Shown: piece by piece, positions 54,738 to 64,000 of the stretch
Layout: every line of letters begins with the position of its first letter
Numbering within the stretch: the stretch's first letter is position 1
From: Pristionchus mayeri
Lineage: Eukaryota > Nematoda > Chromadorea > Rhabditida > Neodiplogasteridae
Length of the DNA stretch: 64,000 bases
Assembly: GCA_036245805.1 (NCBI GenBank)
Contig: BTRK01000003.1
Span: 15,106,464-15,170,463, forward strand
Reading direction: 5' to 3'
Position numbers and translations under genes: made by a program
The notes under the pieces: model-generated
Told to the model about the DNA's origin: nothing
Seen by the model: the letters and a program-made list of their open reading frames with translations, nothing else
Databases searched by the model: none

Positions 54738-55863
54738 GACACGACTCGGTGCGGATATCGGCAAGGGCGATAGCAGGGAGTTCAAGGTAGGCAACGTTCG
54801 CAAGAAATTGCTTATAGACGAGACTCGAAATTAAGAGACTCCGTTCTTGAGAAGCCATCCCCATTGCAGGGTCTCGTCGATTGCCTGGTGAAGATCGTCC
54901 AATCGGACGGCCCCGTCGGTCTCTACAGAGGCTTCGTCGTCTCCCTCCAGGTAGAGATGGGAAAGCATATAATTCTGCGGGTTCTCTCGTCGATCAGACT
55001 GGAAAGAGAGCACGCAGAAGAGAGTCACTTCTGGAGATGTCCCTAATCTGAGGAACTACCCGAATAGGATTAAAAAATTCCCAAAACCATGTTCAAGCCA
55101 TTGGGACCTCGATTATCAATTGGTATTTTGATAATGATGCTCAGCCAAGTCGTCACACGATATTCCTCGGTATTTTAATGCCATCCCAATGTCCAGAGCA
55201 TCATAGTTTACCGTGCGGCCTACTTCGGCTTGTTCGACACTGCCAAGGTGGTATTCGCCTCGGACAAGCAGCTCAACTTCTTCGCCGCTTGGGGAATCGC
55301 TCAGGTGTGTCCATTAGAGGTGGTAGATTCAATTCAATTCAATTCGATGTAGTTATCCACGCGGAGAGAGGGCCGAGTTGTAGAGAAAGATTCGTGAGAG
55401 AATTGGCAGTTCTTTAACGAGTCGGTTAGGGCGTTGAGGCCGGACTAGCAGCAGTTTGGAGGACGAAAGTCTAAACATGAATCTTCTGTGCTCAGGTCGT
55501 CACGGTCGGCTCCGGTGTGCTCTCTCTTTCCGGCCAGACAGAGCGACAGGGCATTTGACATATTTGCCATCACTAGTAGACATTATTGATAACAAGTTGG
55601 AACTGTAATATGCATTTTCAAAGGTGAAGCCGGAGTACAGTCATAACTAGTAGGAAAGAGGAGTCGGCAGAAATATTTATCTTCATTCTGAGTACTCTCT
55701 CTCTCTGATCGATGAGAAAGCACGAAAATTGAGGAACATCACGCCTTGCGAAGCCATCCCTTGTGAGTCAGTCATGTTCCAGGGATCGTTGACGAACGTC
55801 TACCGTGGAACTGGTGGAGCTCTTGTGCTGGCTCTCTACGAGGAGATCCAGAAGTTTTTGTAA
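54738..55863 (+). pseudogene. ADP/ATP carrier remnant, copy 2
   Basis: Counterparts of the intact gene's exons 6 (54738-54786), 7 (54870-54950), 8 (55197-55304), 10 (55783-55863) and only the first 29 bases of exon 9 (55496-55524). Exons 1-5 are absent. The rest of exon 9, with the RRRMMM signature, is replaced by unrelated sequence. The remaining exons keep splice signals and high similarity ([37 protein letters not shown]), so the duplication is fairly recent. It cannot encode a working carrier. Confidence 0.93.
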
Positions 55864-56429
55864 TTCATTCGTTTTCGAGATAGCGATGGCTTCACATGAA
55901 AAAAATTTCTTTGTTTTGCGTTACAAATCACTACGCTCACACTTAAGAATGCTTTTCTTGTGAGGTCATCCCTAAAGTAGATTCGTATCCCGAGCAAGAA
56001 TATTCCGATAACCTTATGTTATGAAATTTCTGGCAAATGCTTACAAACATTTGCCCAGTTTCATAGACTATGAAACTGCGATTTTAGAAGGTAACAATAC
56101 ATTCGATTGCTCAGACTACAGACGTCTAATAGTTGTTGTGGTTTGATCTACTTATCTTGTTCGATCATTGGCATATGATAAATTTATCTTACACAAAAAT
56201 TAATCAACACACGTAATTACAAGACATGATTTACACCAGAAAATCTAAGCAGATCCTTCAATTATTTGCTACTCAATGGCATGCTCTTTCATAACGTCCA
56301 ATATTCCTAATATCCTGACCATTTACATTGGTGGCGATTTTTGTAAAATAGTTAGGCGTAACTTTCACTTTGCACTCTCTCCAAGTTATTTCCCTCTGTC
56401 CAAAATGCGCGCTCACTCTCTCTCGACAA
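55864..56429. other. 3' flank of the carrier remnant
   Basis: Duplicate of 46057-46500. No gene recognised. Confidence 0.55.
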
Positions 56430-56860
56430 AATCGTCCTCCAGTCCGGGTAGGTGTCGTTAGCTCCCTGCTCAGGCTGAATAATCACCAAGTGATCGATTG
56501 TGTCGATGGGCTGCCTGGTGCACTCCACACCATCATCACAAGCGCACATTCTCTGAAGGGCATTGTTTATCTTTTTTCGGTATCATTTTTTTGGCTCTTC
56601 ATTTCCGGACTCTCTCATCGCTCTACTGATCAAGAGGTTGTGTAAAATGAAAGCATACACGAACTGTAATCGGAATTCGATAGTCATAGAGTGTACTCAC
56701 CCAGTAATTGATCTCCAAGTAACTCCAGTCAAATTCCATAATCTATTGCACCATTCGCCGATAGCTATCGGAAAATTGAACAAAAGGGATCTTGATAGAG
56801 CGATCTGGTATCGAAATCTCCTTGAACTGAAAGTGAAACAATGTTTTGCCATTTTTTTCA
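56430..56860 (-). pseudogene. Unrecognised gene copy P2, degraded
   Basis: On the minus strand an upstream piece at about 56850-56700 reads FKEISIPDRSIKIPFVQFSD, then a stop (TAG), then FDWSYLEINYW before a GTGAGT donor. A second piece at about 56560-56430 reads VMMVWSAPG and, in another frame, HLVIIQPEQ and DTYPDW. It matches copy P1 (AMMVWSTPV, HQVIIQPFRR, DTYPDL), with a frame change between the parts. The stop and the frame change suggest decay. Confidence 0.5.
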
Positions 56861-56883
56861 AATTACACAGGTCGTCAACTCAG

Positions 56884-58000
56884 TAACTCACCTACACATA
56901 TTTCGTCTGAAGCTCTGATCTTGTGCTAACGATGAATGGATTTGAGAGTATGTATGTCTCTGAAATAAGCCCGTTCGATTAACAATCTGACTCTCTCCCA
57001 TTCCCATGCTATCTAGCCGGTCAGAGATAGCGAGAGAGTGTGGGGAACGAGGAGAGTCAGATCATCGCTCCCGTCATCACTACAGCTGTTGAAACCGCGA
57101 ATCAAATGGAGTAAAATATCGAGGCGAACAAAACTCCAACGAATGCTCCAAAACGAGAATAATGCTAGATGAACTGATACTACTATGCATTAAGTAGAGA
57201 AGAAAATCCGAAACATTATACGTCTGAAATATGTGAAAATTTAGACAATTAGGAGAGAAAGTATGTGGCATGAGCTGGAGGATGGGATGGGATATGTGAC
57301 ACTGCGAATGACAAATATTATGAGAGTGAACGGGTCAGCGGGAGTGCGATAGCATCAGTACATGCCCTCGGGCGATAGTCGGGATCCCGATAACATCCCC
57401 GCCCAATATTTGAATGAGAAGTGGCGGTATCGGAATAGAATGAATCGAAATCTGTCCAAAAAATCAATATTTTCTCTAAATTATCTATTTCCTCTCATGA
57501 AATACACTGACAGGTCAATTACTTTCATCAACTAGAAACAATTTTTCGATATTTTTAGCGAAATCGGGCAAGGCTGTATTCCAGAAAAACAGAAAACGAC
57601 GTCGTCTAACTTCAACGAGAATTTTACGAGCAAAATGAACATGTGCATCGTTTTCAGCGCCATTGAAAACCCCAGAGAACATAATTTAAGAAAATCGACA
57701 TTTTTTGCCAGCTTCCAGTGGGATTTGTCCGATTCTTATGCAAACGGGCTCTTAAATTGTTGGTGTGACCTCACCATAATTATTCCTCTTCGTGTATGCC
57801 TGGACCCCGTCTCGAATCTCGCTCACTTATCTTTCCACGGGAGAGAATGGCTTGGCTGCGATCATTGGAGAAGGAGGACCATCTTGAATGATCATTGAGT
57901 AGATATGATCGAAAGGAGAAAGTTGGTTGGGAACAATCGAGATGATAACAGAAACTTGGTTGGGAACAATCGAGATGATCCAGATGATCGATTCTTTAAA
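56884..58000. repeat. Segmental duplication, unit 2 (partner 47150-48300)
   Basis: Direct, nearly identical partner of 47150-48300, including the half foldback element at 57594-57763 and two of the 33-base units (57920-57985). It leads directly into the intact SRSX gene, as its partner leads into the truncated one. Confidence 0.88.
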
Positions 58001-58294
58001 ATTAAGATATATGATCCATCCAGATGATCGATTCTTTAAAATTAAGATCCGTCTTTCTGTGGAACGTTTTTGCCCTACCACGCATTAACGCATCACGAAA
58101 TAAAAAAAAACATTTTTCTTTGTTATAAATAGTTCTTCCTATACTCGTGAGGTTTCTGTTCGAGTGTTGTGGTCGATAAATATAGAGTTGTGTAGGAAGA
58201 ATAGTTATAAATATTTCTGCGCGGGCGAGTTCCAGATACTTTAGAAAGTGCGATGTTCCTCTTGATCACGGTATCTATAAAACGGACGATACTA

Positions 58295-60040
58295 ATGATG
58301 AATTCACCATATGAAATACTGTTGGTGAGCACATAAGTTGTAGTTAAACACAGGTAGACATTTTTCGATGTTCGACAGCATGTTCGCTATAGCGATACTG
58401 TACTCGTTACTCGTTATTATATGTTCCATTACGAACTCACTCATCATAATTGCTACATTTAGGTCAAAGTAAGTGCATTTTGTTTAGAATCACAAAGTAT
58501 ACGAATCTGCAGACGTCTACAAGGTTCATGCTGTATTCTCATAGCGTTCAGCGCTGCTTCGGACGTTATGCATGTGGTAAGCTGTAAGTTTAAAACGCGA
58601 GATGTGAGGCGAGAGGCTCAGAAAATATAAATTATAATTTATATTTTCGTATAAATACAATCGGCAAAATTTTAGAATCAGTCTGGCATTTACCCGAATT
58701 ATTTGCAGCTCGGACACCTCCCAAAGATAATTCCAGTATTGTTGGGGAATAACGAGATTTCCAGCTTTACGTGCTGCGTCGTTCAAGTGAATTTTAAAAA
58801 AAAACAAAAGGTTGTACTAAAACATCAATTAAGGTAATTCCGAATTTTGGGATGAACGCGACCGTTGTTTTGATTCTTCTAATTGCAATTGATCGATTCA
58901 TCGCGGTCTACTTTCCAAAATACTATTATTTCAAGAATTCACGACGACATCTTCTGGCAAGTTTACGCTTCTTTCCGGTAACTTTCATCGATATATTCGT
59001 CAGATCCACTGCATTGTAATCATATCATACGCTTTGCATTATGCTTTAGAATATCGAAATTTCGAAGAGAAGTAGCAAATTTCTCGTTTAAAAAGTTAAA
59101 TATTTGGCATTAAGAAAGGTCATATGCAGTCCGCCGGAGGTGTACCACGGAATTTCAAAAGAGTTTTGGGGAGTCATCTCGGCTTTTGTTATTGTTATGT
59201 CCATAATCACATACGTCTCTGTGTGGTGCAAGTTGAAGCGCAGAGGCAAAATGAATGTTGAAAAAATTGAATGTTTGGTGAATGTTTCCCATGCGGACAC
59301 GATTGGGGTATACGAAAGCCAAGTTCATAGGTAATTACATAAAAACCCGACAAAATCGACGTTTTCCTAATGCAAGAAACAAAGAAAGGCATTTCACACA
59401 GTATTTGTGTTTTTCCTCATCCTTCCGCACCTAGTCCTCTCCTTCATTTTTCGCATGCTTCACACGTAAATTCCAGCTTCTTTCTGCCAAGATCGGAGCC
59501 GATTCCGATCAATATTAACAGTTATGAGCGTCATTATTCTCGGGTGGCTTCTTTCAGCAATAATTTACAATTTCAAATGTCTCGTACTCGATTCACAAGG
59601 TGATTTTCTATGTTACTAAAGGGGTGTATCAAGTTAGAACTGTTTGTATTTTTAAGTCAGTGAAGAATTTGGGACATTTTCTTGTTTCACGAGTTCTAAA
59701 ATGACCAGTTCTAAAGTGATACGCCTCTATTTTGACCCGGGCGATTAAGATGTTCGCTTTGTTATTCTCTATTTCTCAATGCTCAGGCAGCGAGCACTAC
59801 ATCGTTCTTGAACTATCTGGAATACCAATAAACACGGCGATGTCACTCAACTTCATCGCCCTATACTGCACGAACAACGAATACCGGCGAGTATTCAGGC
59901 AGCTGCTTCAATCTGTTCCATTCATTACCCGGCTCCTTCCTCCAGACGTTTCAAAGATATCAATGGGTTTTGAAGCTTCAGTTAAGAAAACAGCCACTAC
60001 GGTTTACAAACCTCGAGATGTGAGACAGCAAATTGTGTAG
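58295..60040 (+). CDS. SRSX-type chemoreceptor (G-protein-coupled receptor)
   Basis: Exons: about 58368-58468 (ILYSLLVIICSITNSLIIIA, membrane segment 1), 58513-58576 (GSCCILIAFSAASDVMH), 58709-58786 (LGHLPKIIPVLLGNNEI; SFTCCVVQ), 58834-58977 (NATVVLILLIAIDRFIAVYF, the DRY-region helix), 59119 to about 59261 (SAFVIVMSIITYVSVWCKL), 59492-59599 (SILTVMSVIILGWLLSAII) and 59787-60040 (HYIVLELSGIPINTAMSLNF, tail ends RDVRQQIV). A short leader exon may start at 58295 (MMNSPYEILL), but its join is out of phase; the ATG at 58368 is the alternative. N in segment 1, Cys pairs and 'IDRFIAVYFP' fit the SRSX family, which act in sensory-neuron cilia. The donor after segment 5 is uncertain. Confidence 0.86.
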
Positions 60041-60985
60041 TTCAGTTCGTTTTTTTCTTGCTTTTTATTGATACAATGATACAATCTTGAAATAAGTTTC
60101 CAATTTCAGTCGCTGTAGTTTATACATCGAATATAAGCGATAAATATTTAACATTGTATAACATCGTACTTCTGAAGATAAGATGGAACATACATAAAAG
60201 GACCAAAAAATAATGCGATATCGCCGAACGTCTACTATTATATCGTGTTGTGAAAAACTGAGTATCTTGCTCAGCATAATTGCAAATATCGATGCGAACG
60301 AACGGACTAATGTGTGGCATTTTATTAATTCCCACGCTTAACTTACAAATCAGACATATCTAAATAATTCCTATTGACTATAACACGGATATTCTGACAG
60401 AATGTATGAATTCCATAGCACATGGGAACCAAAAATAAATAAATAAAAAAGTTCAATGATTTGCCAAAATGCAAATCATTGAACTTTTTGAATTTTCGAA
60501 AAACAGCTGGTTTTCTGTGTTTCCAACGTTGAAACTTCCCGGGAAAAAAGTTGAAAAGATCTGAAATCAATATTCCTGGTGTAGAATTGCACGGAGAAAC
60601 TGATTTTGAAATAAAAAATTGGGAAATCATGGACAAATTTTTCAGGGTAACAACTTTTTGTATCCCACAATTCGCTTTTTCCATTTTATCTATATTTTAA
60701 GTTGAGTTTTCAAAATAGTCCTTAACAGATGAATTAAAGAACTCATCGAGGCGGTCATTTTGCGTTTTGAACGACTTTCTAGCTCTACTGTGAAGTAATT
60801 TATGACTTTTTGAAATTTTGAAATGCCGAGAGCCGGCTTTTAGGTAGTTTCGATTTTACGGCTTCACCACTTAATTATAAAAGTCTACGACCAGGGATAC
60901 ATCAACTGATATTGTATCGATAAGATTAGTTGAGTTTGTTTTTTTGTTCCCATGCACCTGCGTCCTCTCAGAATATCTGTGATAA
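60041..60985. other. Intergenic, no gene seen
   Basis: AT-rich. A short perfect hairpin lies at about 60452-60485 (GTTCAATGATTTGCC ... GCAAATCATTGAAC). No splice-bounded coding frame was recognised. Confidence 0.5.
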
Positions 60986-62697
60986 GAGAGACTATCTGAG
61001 AGAACTAAGCAATATCACCTATAGGCCGTACAACGAAAAATAAAGTTCTGATTTTAAGATCTCCCTAGGGGTCACTTTTCACGTAGAGTTCGAAAATCGA
61101 CCTTAGAAAGCCGTATCTCTGACCCCTCATTTCGTGTGTCGCGCTGAACCTGGGTGGTCGGTTTTTGTATTTTTTGAACGGCTCATCCAAACCTCATAGA
61201 TATATAGTAATTCTGAAAGATCTCGACGATTTAAAAAATTTTACTGTTGGAAGTGTAAAGCTAGCTCATCTGTGGAAAAAGTTAGGGTCATTTTAAACGA
61301 AATTTTATGTAATGCTGTAATTGACCCTCAGAATGATTCATTATTTCCAAATAACTTCTGAAGTGAATACTAAAATGCTTTTCAGCACATCAGAACTTAT
61401 AATTTTGTCAGTACGATCATGTAAAATGGCCAACAGATCAACATTTTCAAATTGGAAAAACTGCATCGATTTATGCTTGTATTACCTCATAACGTTGTAA
61501 AACACTCACAAATAATGAAATACGGTTGCGAGGTACCAGGTTAATTGTATTTATGGTCAAATTAGAAAATCGGTTTTTATTCATGGTGCATTGAGGATGT
61601 TGACTTTTCGAAACATCCGAATAGCCATTCCGATGCGTGTTTATACTTGTTTAGATATTGATAGTATTGTCTTAAACCAATTTTTTGTGCTATACTGACT
61701 TTTGGGAGAGTCGTTCTCAATAGTGTCCCGCTTAAAAATGGTCAGTTAGGTCTTCGAACAAGATCTCGAATGCCTAGCTTTTGAATGTGCTCTTACATGC
61801 AACATCCCTGAATGATCTTAAATTATATTTCAAAAGTACAACATACAGTTAGCCTTGTGAATAAGCAGCCGAGTAACATTTGGGACGTTTCGAAATGTCT
61901 TAATTTGGAAAAACCTCAATGCACCTTGAAAAAACCGATTTTCTAATTTGACCATAAATACCATTATCCTGGTACCTCACGACCGTATTTCATTATTTGT
62001 GAGTGTTTTACATCTTTATGAGGTGATACAAGCATAAATTGAAGCAGTTTTTTCAATTTGAAATTTTTGACTTTTTCCTCATTTTGCATGATCGTATTGA
62101 CAAAGTTATAAGTGCTGATGTGCTGAAAAGCATTTTAGTGTTCATATAAGAAGCTATTTGGAAATAATGAATCATTCTGAGGGTCACTTAAAGTATTTCA
62201 GAAAATTTAGTCGCTCCGAAGATGCTAAAATCAATGATTCTTCATTTTTCGGACGTTAAACTCAATGCATATATTCACGCCGTGCAAGACGAAATTTTGC
62301 CCCTAGGGGTAATGTTGAACGAGGAATCGAATGAAAAAGTTCATTTTGTACCTTTTACCGGAAAATTTTTCAGGGCGCAAAATTTCATTTTTAAAATGAC
62401 CCTAACTTTTTCCACAGATGAGCTAGCTTTTCACTTCCAACAGTAAAATTTATTAACCCGTCGAGATCTTTCAGAATTACTATATATGTATGAAGTTTGG
62501 ATGAGCCGTTCAAAAAAATACAAAAACCGATCACCCAGGTTCAGCGCGACACACGAAATGAGGGGTCAGAGATACGGCTTTCTAAGGTCGATTTTCGAAA
62601 TCTACGTGAAATGTTACCCCTAGGGAGAAAATCAGAACTTTATTTTTCGTTGTACCGCCTATAGGCGATATTACTTAGTTCTCTCAGATAGTCTCTC
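60986..62697. repeat. Foldback element, family 2 (copy 2, long)
   Basis: The left end GAGAGACTATCTGAGAGAAC is complemented at the right (GTTCTCTCAGATAGTCTCTC). The arms of about 800 bases include CGACCTTAGAAAGCCGTATC and ATTTCGTGTGTCGCGCTGAA with complements, shared with the element at 16056-17399. This copy has an extra inner section (about 61320-62170), itself inverted around 61.75 kb. Non-coding. Confidence 0.88.
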
Positions 62698-62899
62698 ATT
62701 TATTGCGCGCAGGTCCTCCACCTATTTGATAGCCAATAACATGCTCTCGCATAGCGGGGAATATGCTTAATATGTTGATGCGTAAACAATCGTTTGTATG
62801 CGTAAATCTACACTCGTGCAAGATAGTTAGGGGTTGCACTTATCTAGCTCTCTCTCTCTCCAAATTATTCCCTCTGTCCGAAAGTAGCGCTCACTCCCT

Positions 62900-63165
62900 C
62901 TATCTTTACAAAATCGTCCTCCTGGCTAGAAATCAAGACTTTGGAGTACCTGTACTCCTACGAAGAGGGGGACCCATGAAGATCTCTTTCATCTTTCCAA
63001 TCCGAGCTGTGCTGCATCGGACGTGATCAAAGTTATTGTGTTTCATCGAGCATATACTCCCAAGTTATGTTTGCCTGGACGAGCAGGTCCATGTGGCTGT
63101 CTGGTACTCCCTGCATGAGAATGCGTGGTGCCATAGATATGTCGTATATGGCACCAACATGCGAG
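62900..63165 (-). pseudogene. Unrecognised gene copy P3, fragment
   Basis: On the minus strand, about 63190-63050 reads SSTSHVGAIYDISMAPRILM, then QGVPDSHMDLLVQA, matching P1's VGAIGHQVIIQ and VPDTYPDLVV. About 62985-62940 reads PLFVGVQVLQSLDF and stop, matching PVFVGLQALQ. The parts are in the same order as in P1, but the joining splice signals were not confirmed. The 3' flank (62.74-62.9 kb) resembles that of P2. Confidence 0.4.
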
Positions 63166-63766
63166 GTGCTGCTCCTCCCGGGAGCGTCCTCTTCTATCGA
63201 CTACGGATGCGCTGGGGCGATCCTCCAGGACTCAAATCGGTCCACCTGGAAATTTTGTATTCCAATTCTTTTCTCTGAGATATGTTGTCCATCTTGAAGC
63301 GAATGAAAACTGAATTATATTCTCGGAGAGAATCATGTTTTGCTGATATCTGCCCACGACCATCAATTGACTCAAGTGGCAGCAAGGTTTCGACTCCCGT
63401 CAGCCCGATAAATTGTTTTTTTGCTTATTTTCCTATCACTTTATCTAGGAGGAAATCACGAGCTTCCTAGTGAATCCCTACTCGACTTCCAGCAGAATGG
63501 AGCTTTATGTTGAAGTTAATCATTATAATCCTCTCATTATACCCATTGCTATCGCATTGGCCCTTAGCCACTTCATTTCCTCCTTCCATTCTCATGTTAA
63601 TCTTGAAATATCGAAAGATTATTTACTCTTGAGAATAAATAAACATCCCTTTATACTTATACCTACACCCGACCTCCCAATAATTTCGAACCCTCAATGA
63701 GCTGATTTCAATACATAACATGTCGATCTACACTTTTGCAAATGTATTCATCCATATCGATTGTTC

Positions 63767-63990
63767 TTAATTCATTCCCCTAACACTAATTTTGCACTCT
63801 CTCCAAACGATCTCTCTCTGTCTGACCAAAAAAAGAAGCTCTCTCTCTATATCGTCAAACCCGTTCTCATGGCCCGTAACCCAGAAGGGCTTGGGTTGAT
63901 GGACCTGCAGTCTGGCGAAGATGGGGGCCGGGTGGGGTCTCCAGCTTGCCGATCTCCGCTCAGCTACGTCGGACGAACTAAAGTGATTGT
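63767..63990 (-). CDS. Unrecognised gene copy P4, C-terminal exon
   Basis: The minus-strand frame ending at 63767 contains PAPIFARLQVHQPKPFWVTG and then ENGFDDIERELLF, matching the last exon of P1 (PVFVGLQALQPQPLLSTG) with a longer tail. The rest of the gene would lie beyond the window end. Function unknown. Confidence 0.4.
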
Positions 63991-64000
63991 TTTTCATCGA

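Noticed and set aside
1..64000. CRISPR array, operon-like or phage-like defence locus
   Set aside because: Repeats here are palindromic transposons or microsatellites, genes are intron-rich, and no Cas, integrase or prokaryotic gene was seen.

Overview
The window reads as nuclear DNA of a nematode. Genes are split into short exons with GT..AG introns and TTTCAG-type acceptors. Some acceptors lie directly before an ATG, as spliced-leader trans-splicing sites do. Two genes encode receptors of the nematode-specific SRSX chemoreceptor type. Transposons are mariner, RTE-like, other non-LTR elements and many foldback (long inverted-repeat) elements. A free-living rhabditid or diplogastrid fits, but the species cannot be read from the sequence. 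No bacterial, plasmid, phage or CRISPR features were seen.

Layout. 0-3.1 kb: the 3' part of a secreted, CUB-like gene (+) with a foldback element in it. 3.3-7.3 kb: a complete ten-exon omega-class glutathione S-transferase (-) with a mariner-type non-autonomous element in intron 2. 7.8-9.0 kb: a nearly intact mariner whose transposase has Asn in place of the second catalytic Asp. 9.2-19.0, 22.9-27.3 and 29.4-35.0 kb: three tandem paralogues (-) of an unrecognised multi-pass membrane protein, sharing exon sizes and motifs such as SNDTxW and GWITK. 37.7-42.6 kb: a more distant fourth member. Their introns carry foldback elements, MITEs, an RTE retrotransposon with an intact reading frame (10.4-13.3 kb), a second mariner and LINE fragments. 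20.4-22.1 kb: a single-CH-domain (calponin/transgelin-like) gene (+) between paralogues A and B.

43.5-46.1 kb: a complete ten-exon mitochondrial ADP/ATP carrier (+). From here to 60 kb the DNA is a complex duplication. The block ADP/ATP carrier - unknown minus-strand gene - SRSX receptor exists as a first unit (43-49 kb) and a second, direct unit (54.7-60 kb). An inverted SRSX copy lies at 52.0-53.9 kb. The second carrier is a remnant without exons 1-5 and most of exon 9. The first receptor is cut off by a non-LTR retrotransposon (49.05-51.5 kb) that has lost its own 3' half. The two remaining SRSX copies (51.97-53.55 kb, -; 58.3-60.04 kb, +) look complete and point away from each other. 61.0-62.7 kb: a foldback element related to the one at 16-17.4 kb. 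62.9-64 kb: two further relatives of the unknown minus-strand gene.

The host genes (redox enzyme, carrier, receptors, muscle/cytoskeleton-type CH protein) show no common pathway. What unites the window is tandem and inverted gene duplication in a region unusually full of inverted-repeat elements. Exon boundaries are given where splice signals and reading phase agree; N-termini of the membrane-protein paralogues remain uncertain.
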